Translations under genes and position numbers: made by a program | In this document: piece after piece, positions 14,346 to 18,672 of the stretch | Layout: each line of letters begins with the position of its first letter | Position numbering within the stretch: position 1 is the stretch's first letter | NCBI GenBank assembly: GCA_946477805.1 | Contig: CAMKZP010000017.1 | Span: forward strand, 1-18,672 | From: an uncultured Enterobacter sp. | Lineage (GTDB): Bacteria; Pseudomonadota; Gammaproteobacteria; Enterobacterales; Enterobacteriaceae | Direction: 5' to 3' | Length of the DNA: 18,672 nucleotides | The notes under the pieces: model-generated | What the model was told of the DNA's origin: nothing | The model's database searches: none | What the model saw: the letters and a program-made list of their open reading frames with translations, nothing else

Positions 14346-17300
14346 TTAACCCAGCTGCTTACGCGCGTTGCGGAAAATACGCATCCACGGGCTGTCCTCG
14401 CCCCAGTTTTCCGGGTGCCACGAGTTGCTCACCGTACGGAACACGCGTTCCGGGTGCGGCATCATAATGGTCGCGCGGCCGCTTTCGCTGGTGACCGCGG
14501 TAATACCGTTCACCGAACCGTTCGGGTTAGCCGGGTAGGTTTCCGTTACCTTGCCGAGGTTATCGACAAAGCGCAGCGCCACCAGCCCTTTGCTTTCGAG
14601 TTGCGCCAGGTGCGCGGCATTGCGCACTTCTACCTGACCTTCACCGTGGGAAACCGCGATGGGCATCTGAGAGCCCACCATGCCCTGCAGCAGCAGGGAC
14701 GGGCTTTGCGTTACTTCCACCAGGCTAAAGCGCGCTTCAAAGCGGTCAGACTGGTTACGCACAAAGCGCGGCCAGGCATCGCTGCCCGGGATCAGCTCGC
14801 GCAGGTTGGACATCATCTGGCAGCCGTTGCACACGCCCAGCGCCAGCGTCTGCGGACGGTGGAAGAAGGTTTCGAACTCGTCGCGCACGCGGGAATTGAA
14901 CAGGATCGACTTCGCCCAGCCCTCGCCCGCGCCCAGCACGTCGCCGTAGGAGAAACCGCCGCAGGCCACCAGCGCCTGGAAATCGTCCAGACCGGTACGC
15001 CCGGCCAGCAGGTCGCTCATGTGAACGTCGATGGCGTCAAAGCCTGCACGGTGGAAGGCTGCCGCCATCTCAACGTGGGAGTTAACGCCCTGCTCGCGCA
15101 GCACGGCCACTTTCGGACGCGCGCCGGTCGCAATGTACGGTGCCGCGATGTCGTCGCTGATATCAAAAGAGAGCTTCACGTTCAGGCCCGGATCGCTGTC
15201 GTTCGCCTTGGCGTTATGCTCCTGATCGGCACATTCCGGATTATCACGCAGGCGCTGCATCTGCCAGGTGGTTTCCGCCCACCACATGCGCAGCGTCGTG
15301 CGGCTTTCGCTGAACACCGCGCGACCGTCTGCTTCAATCACGAAGCGGTCGCCCTGCACTGCTTTACCCAGATAATGCACGCAGTCCGCCAGGGCGTGCT
15401 TCGCCAGAATGGCTTCCACCGCGTCGCGATCTGCCGCGCGCACCTGAATGACCGCGCCCAGCTCTTCGTTAAACAGCGCGGCCAGGCGATCGTCGCCAAG
15501 GGTTGCGATGTTCGCTTCCACGCCGCAGTGGCCGGTGAAGGCCATCTCTGCCAGCGTAACCAGCAGGCCGCCGTCGGAACGGTCGTGATAGGCCAGCAGC
15601 TTACGCTGCGCCACCAGCGCCTGAATCGCGTCGTAAAAGCCTTTTAACTGGGCGACGTCGCGCACGTCGGCTGGCTTATCGCCGAGTTGACGGTATACCT
15701 GCGCCAGCGCGGTTGCGCCCAGCGCGTTATGGCCTTTACCCAGGTCAATCAGCAGCAGGGCGTTGTCTTCGGTAGAGAGCTGAGGCGTAACGGTATGACG
15801 CACGTCCTCCACGCGCGCAAACGCGGTGATCACCAGCGACAGCGGAGAGGTCATCTCGCGCTGCTCGCTGCCTTCCTGCCAGCGGGTTTTCATCGACATA
15901 GAGTCTTTACCCACCGGAATGGTCAGGCCGAGGGCTGGACACAGCTCCTCGCCCACCGCTTTCACAGCTTCGTACAGTCCGGCATCTTCACCCGGGTGGC
16001 CGGCTGCGGCCATCCAGTTTGCGGAGAGCTTGATGCGTTTGATGTCGCCAATCTGCGTCGCGGCGATGTTGGTCAGCGCTTCACCCACCGCCAGACGGGC
16101 AGAGGCGGCGAAGTCAAGCAGCGCTACCGGGGTACGTTCGCCCAGCGCCATCGCTTCGCCGTAGTAGCTGTCGAGGCTTGCGGTGGTCACGGCGCAGTTT
16201 GCCACCGGGATCTGCCACGGACCGACCATCTGATCGCGCGAAACCATGCCGGTCACGGTGCGGTCGCCGATGGTCACAAGGAAGGTTTTCTCCGCCACGG
16301 CGGGCAGGTGCAGCACGCGGTTAACCGCATCGGCCACGGTAATGCCCTGACGATCCAGCGCTTTGCCCGCCGCTTTGCGGGTTTGTACATCGCGGGTCAT
16401 CTTCGGCGTTTTGCCGAGCAGCACGTCCAGCGGCAGGTCAATAGGCTGGTTGTCGAAATGGGTGTCGCTCAGGGAGAGGTGCAGCGCTTCGGTGGCTTCA
16501 CCGATCACGGCATACGGCGCACGCTCGCGGCGGCACAGTTCGTCAAACAGCGGCAGCTGATCGGCCGCAACCGCCATCACGTAGCGCTCCTGAGATTCGT
16601 TACACCAGATTTCCAGCGGGCTCATGCCTGGCTCATCGTTCAGGATGTCGCGCAGGTTGAAGCGGCCGCCGCGACCGCCGTCGCTCACCAGCTCCGGCAT
16701 GGCGTTAGAGAGACCGCCCGCGCCCACGTCGTGGATGAACAGGATCGGGTTAGCATCGCCGAGCTGCCAGCAGCGGTCGATGACCTCCTGGCAGCGACGC
16801 TCCATCTCCGGGTTGTCGCGCTGGACGGAGGCGAAGTCGAGGTCGGCATCAGACTGGCCGGAGGCCATAGATGACGCCGCTCCGCCGCCCAGGCCAATGT
16901 TCATCGCCGGGCCGCCGAGCACGATCAGCTTCGCGCCCACCGCGATCTCGCCTTTCTGCACGTGATCGGCGCGGATGTTGCCGATCCGGCCTGTCAGCAT
17001 GATCGGGCTGTGGTTGCCGCGCAGCTCTTCACCGTTGTGGCTGTCCACTTTCTCTTCATAGGTGCGGAAGTAGCCGTTCAGCGCCGGACGGCCAAATTCG
17101 TTGTTAAACGCCGCGCCGCCCAGCGGGCCCTCGGTCATGATATCCAGCGCGGTTACGATGCGTTCTGGCTTGCCGAAGTCCTCTTCCCACGGCTGCTCAA
17201 AGCCCGGGATGCGCAGGTTGGAAACGGAAAAGCCGACCAGACCCGCCTTCGGTTTAGCCCCGCGACCGGTTGCACCTTCGTCACGGATCTCACCGCCGGA

Positions 17301-18233
17301 ACCGGTCGCCGCACCCGGCCACGGAGAGATTGCCGTCGGGTGGTTGTGAGTTTCCACTTTCATCAGGATATGCGTCGGCTCCTGATGGAAGTCGTAGCGC
17401 CCTGCTTCGCGATCGGCGAAGAAGCGGCCCACCTCGGAACCTTCCATCACCGCGGCGTTGTCTTTGTAAGCAGACAGCACGTGGTCAGGGGTTTTCTCCA
17501 TGGTGTTTTTGATCATTTTGAACAGCGACTTCGGCTGCTGTTCGCCGTCGATGATCCAGTCGGCGTTGAAAATCTTATGACGACAGTGCTCGGAGTTGGC
17601 CTGCGCGAACATGTAGAGCTCGATGTCGTTCGGGTTGCGGTTGAGCTTAACGAACGCGTCATGCAGGTAGTCAATTTCGTCTTCTGCCAGCGCCAGGCCC
17701 AGACGCAGGTTGGCGTCAATCAGCGCCTGACGGCCCTGTCCGAGCAGATCAACGCTTTGTACCGGCGCGGGCTGATGGTGCGAAAAAAGCTGCTGCGCGT
17801 CGTCCAGAGAGGCGAACACGCTCTCCATCATGCGGTCGTGCAGTTCGGCCGTGACGACCTGCCACTGCGCGTCGCTCAGGGTCGAGGCTTCGACGTAGTA
17901 CGCCACGCCGCGCTCAAGGCGGTTAATCTGGCTCAGGCCGCAGTTGTGGGCGATGTCGGTGGCTTTAGAAGACCAGGGGGAGATGGTGCCCGGACGCGGC
18001 GTCGCAAGGATCAGTTTGCCGCCAGGCGTGTGGCTGCTCAGGCTTGGGCCGTACTTGAGCAGGCGTTCCAGCTGTTCGCGCTCCTCTGCATTCAGGGGGG
18101 CATTCAGGTCAGCAAAATGGACATACTCAGCGTAAATATTGCTTACCGGAAGGTCGGCTGCCTGAAAACGTGCCAGCAGTTTGTTAATACGGAAGGCAGA
18201 CAGTGCAGGCGAACCACGCAGAATTTCCATCAT
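14346..18233 (-). CDS. purL: Phosphoribosylformylglycinamidine synthase PurL
   Basis: PurL makes FGAM from FGAR, glutamine and ATP, the fourth step of purine synthesis. The product is 1295 residues, the same as E. coli, and is the large single-chain form. The N-terminal and central parts hold the synthetase (KVETHNHPTAISPWPGAATG; GPAMNIGLGGGAASSM). The C-terminal class I glutaminase domain begins near 1035 (VAVLREQGVNSHVEM) and has the catalytic Cys in GVCNGCQMM and His1260/Glu1262 in MMPHPER. The start is the first of two ATG codons, as in E. coli. It has its own promoter with a PurR operator and ends at its own terminator. Two long open frames on the opposite strand are only shadows of its GC-rich codons. 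Confidence 0.98.
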   Translation of the reverse strand: MMEILRGSPALSAFRINKLLARFQAADLPVSNIYAEYVHFADLNAPLNAEEREQLERLLKYGPSLSSHTPGGKLILATPRPGTISPWSSKATDIAHNCGLSQINRLERGVAYYVEASTLSDAQWQVVTAELHDRMMESVFASLDDAQQLFSHHQPAPVQSVDLLGQGRQALIDANLRLGLALAEDEIDYLHDAFVKLNRNPNDIELYMFAQANSEHCRHKIFNADWIIDGEQQPKSLFKMIKNTMEKTPDHVLSAYKDNAAVMEGSEVGRFFADREAGRYDFHQEPTHILMKVETHNHPTAISPWPGAATGSGGEIRDEGATGRGAKPKAGLVGFSVSNLRIPGFEQPWEEDFGKPERIVTALDIMTEGPLGGAAFNNEFGRPALNGYFRTYEEKVDSHNGEELRGNHSPIMLTGRIGNIRADHVQKGEIAVGAKLIVLGGPAMNIGLGGGAASSMASGQSDADLDFASVQRDNPEMERRCQEVIDRCWQLGDANPILFIHDVGAGGLSNAMPELVSDGGRGGRFNLRDILNDEPGMSPLEIWCNESQERYVMAVAADQLPLFDELCRRERAPYAVIGEATEALHLSLSDTHFDNQPIDLPLDVLLGKTPKMTRDVQTRKAAGKALDRQGITVADAVNRVLHLPAVAEKTFLVTIGDRTVTGMVSRDQMVGPWQIPVANCAVTTASLDSYYGEAMALGERTPVALLDFAASARLAVGEALTNIAATQIGDIKRIKLSANWMAAAGHPGEDAGLYEAVKAVGEELCPALGLTIPVGKDSMSMKTRWQEGSEQREMTSPLSLVITAFARVEDVRHTVTPQLSTEDNALLLIDLGKGHNALGATALAQVYRQLGDKPADVRDVAQLKGFYDAIQALVAQRKLLAYHDRSDGGLLVTLAEMAFTGHCGVEANIATLGDDRLAALFNEELGAVIQVRAADRDAVEAILAKHALADCVHYLGKAVQGDRFVIEADGRAVFSESRTTLRMWWAETTWQMQRLRDNPECADQEHNAKANDSDPGLNVKLSFDISDDIAAPYIATGARPKVAVLREQGVNSHVEMAAAFHRAGFDAIDVHMSDLLAGRTGLDDFQALVACGGFSYGDVLGAGEGWAKSILFNSRVRDEFETFFHRPQTLALGVCNGCQMMSNLRELIPGSDAWPRFVRNQSDRFEARFSLVEVTQSPSLLLQGMVGSQMPIAVSHGEGQVEVRNAAHLAQLESKGLVALRFVDNLGKVTETYPANPNGSVNGITAVTSESGRATIMMPHPERVFRTVSNSWHPENWGEDSPWMRIFRNARKQLG

Positions 18234-18296
18234 AAGTCTCTCGTCTTCGAAGCGCCGGGGCGCTTACAGTGTGCGCAAGGGGGGAAAACGAGCGTC

Positions 18297-18335
18297 ATTA
18301 TAGAGAATCCTGAGCGCCGACGAAACCGTTTGCGT
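18297..18335 (-). promoter_or_regulatory. purL promoter with PurR operator
   Basis: The -10 is a perfect TATAAT (18302-18297, minus strand). Seventeen bases upstream the -35 region TTTCGT is the last part of ACGCAAACGGTTTCGT (18335-18320), a PurR operator with one or two changes from consensus. A bound repressor would cover the -35, the classic arrangement for purL. Confidence 0.88.
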
Positions 18336-18499
18336 CGAAATAAAATCGGCAAAGACATTTAACAATAGATGTGACCTGTCTCTCTAATTGGTTGCCAACT
18401 GGCGCAAGTTTGCGCAAAATGCCGCTCAATCAATGGCAACCTTATTCTTAACATGGCTACAGCAAACTGAGGCAACCGGCGTCGCAGAGAATTAACTAA
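18336..18499. other. purL-mltF divergent intergenic region
   Basis: Upstream of the purL operator to the mltF start I see no gene. It holds a palindrome GCGCAA-GT-TTGCGC (18402-18415) and three copies of a GGTTGCC/GGCAACC heptamer (18390-18396; 18435-18441; 18471-18477). A TATTCT at 18443-18448 might be an mltF -10, but I could not pair it with a good -35. Confidence 0.4.
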
Positions 18500-18645
18500 T
18501 TGAAAAAATTAAAGATTAATTATCTGCTCATCGGCATTGTTACGTTGCTGCTGGCAGTGGCCCTCTGGCCTTCTATCCCCTGGTTCGGCAAAGCCGAAAA
18601 CCGTATCGCCGCCATTCAGGAGCGGGGGGAGCTGCGCGTCAGTAC
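18500..18645 (+). CDS. mltF: Membrane-bound lytic transglycosylase MltF, first 48 codons only
   Basis: TTG at 18500 opens a frame reading KKLKINYLLIGIV, then a hydrophobic stretch and PSIPWFGKAENRIAAIQ, very close to the E. coli MltF N-terminus, which I recall also using TTG. MltF is a lipid-independent membrane-tied murein lytic transglycosylase with an N-terminal solute-binding-like domain and a C-terminal lysozyme-like domain; only the signal/anchor and the first few mature residues (GELRVST) are here. The reading frame runs into sequencing adapter at 18646, so the gene is cut by the contig end and not mutated. It is divergent from purL. Confidence 0.92.
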
Positions 18646-18672
18646 CTGTCTCTTATACACATCTCCGAGCCC
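18646..18672 (+). other. Nextera/Tn5 adapter sequence (not genomic)
   Basis: CTGTCTCTTATACACATCT is the 19-bp Tn5 mosaic end used in Nextera libraries, and the following CCGAGCCC is the start of the read-side adapter. Together the last 27 bases match the adapter without a gap. Translated in the mltF frame it gives CLLYTSPS, a known mark of adapter contamination in protein databases. The true last genomic base is 18645 or 18646. Confidence 0.97.

Noticed and set aside
14256..15647. 463-codon open frame on the plus strand opposite purL
   Set aside because: It is a frame shadow of purL: basic, His/Arg/Gln-rich, low-complexity product, no recognisable domain, and it starts in the purL terminator and GlrR site region. 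The opposite strand encodes a full-length enzyme.
15687..16874. 395-codon open frame opposite purL
   Set aside because: Shadow frame of purL with His/Arg/Gln-rich sequence and no domain.
16962..18362. 466-codon open frame on the plus strand over the start of purL
   Set aside because: Same shadow effect; it even runs across the purL promoter and PurR operator. No family resemblance.
18376..18384. CCTGTCTCT resembling the first bases of the Tn5 mosaic end
   Set aside because: Only 8 bases of the mosaic end match and normal intergenic sequence follows on both sides, so it is chance and not a second adapter junction.

Overview
The window looks like chromosomal DNA of a gammaproteobacterium in the Enterobacteriaceae, most like Enterobacter or a close relative (Lelliottia, Leclercia, Klebsiella). 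The gene order glyA-hmp-glnB-glrR-qseG-glrK-glmY-purL-mltF matches the E. coli K-12 core, the proteins are close to their E. coli counterparts, and base composition is GC-rich. The genus is an inference from memory; no search was run.

Left part (1-2248): an accessory type VI secretion cassette. It holds the C-terminal part of a Tle1-like (DUF2235) phospholipase effector, cut by the window edge, followed with a 4-base overlap by two tandem DUF2931 lipoprotein genes, probable immunity proteins. The two copies share a 599-bp stretch with one mismatch but have clearly different signal-peptide regions.

2284-3893 (minus): a two-gene ZevAB-like metal transport operon, a DUF1007 periplasmic protein plus a NicO-family permease. 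It lies divergently next to csiE, where E. coli K-12 has other genes. csiE (4019-5296) and hcaT (5297-6436) converge with abutting stop codons. hcaT and yphA are present, but the hca dioxygenase genes and yphB-H that separate them from each other and from glyA in K-12 are absent.

Core part: glyA and hmp are divergent across a regulatory region with a perfect PurR operator, a candidate MetR site and an NsrR operator. glrK, qseG, glrR and glnB form an overlapping minus-strand operon. Upstream lies the small RNA gene glmY with a perfect sigma-54 promoter, an overlapping sigma-70-like promoter and three GlrR-type sites, so the operon encodes the system that activates its neighbouring sRNA. purL follows, with its own PurR operator over the -35 region, then the divergent mltF.

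The right end is not genomic. After 48 codons of mltF the sequence becomes Nextera/Tn5 mosaic-end adapter (18646-18672), so this is an untrimmed contig end and mltF is cut by the assembly, not by biology.

I found no tRNA, rRNA, CRISPR array, insertion sequence or phage gene. The accessory material of most interest is the effector/duplicated-immunity cassette.
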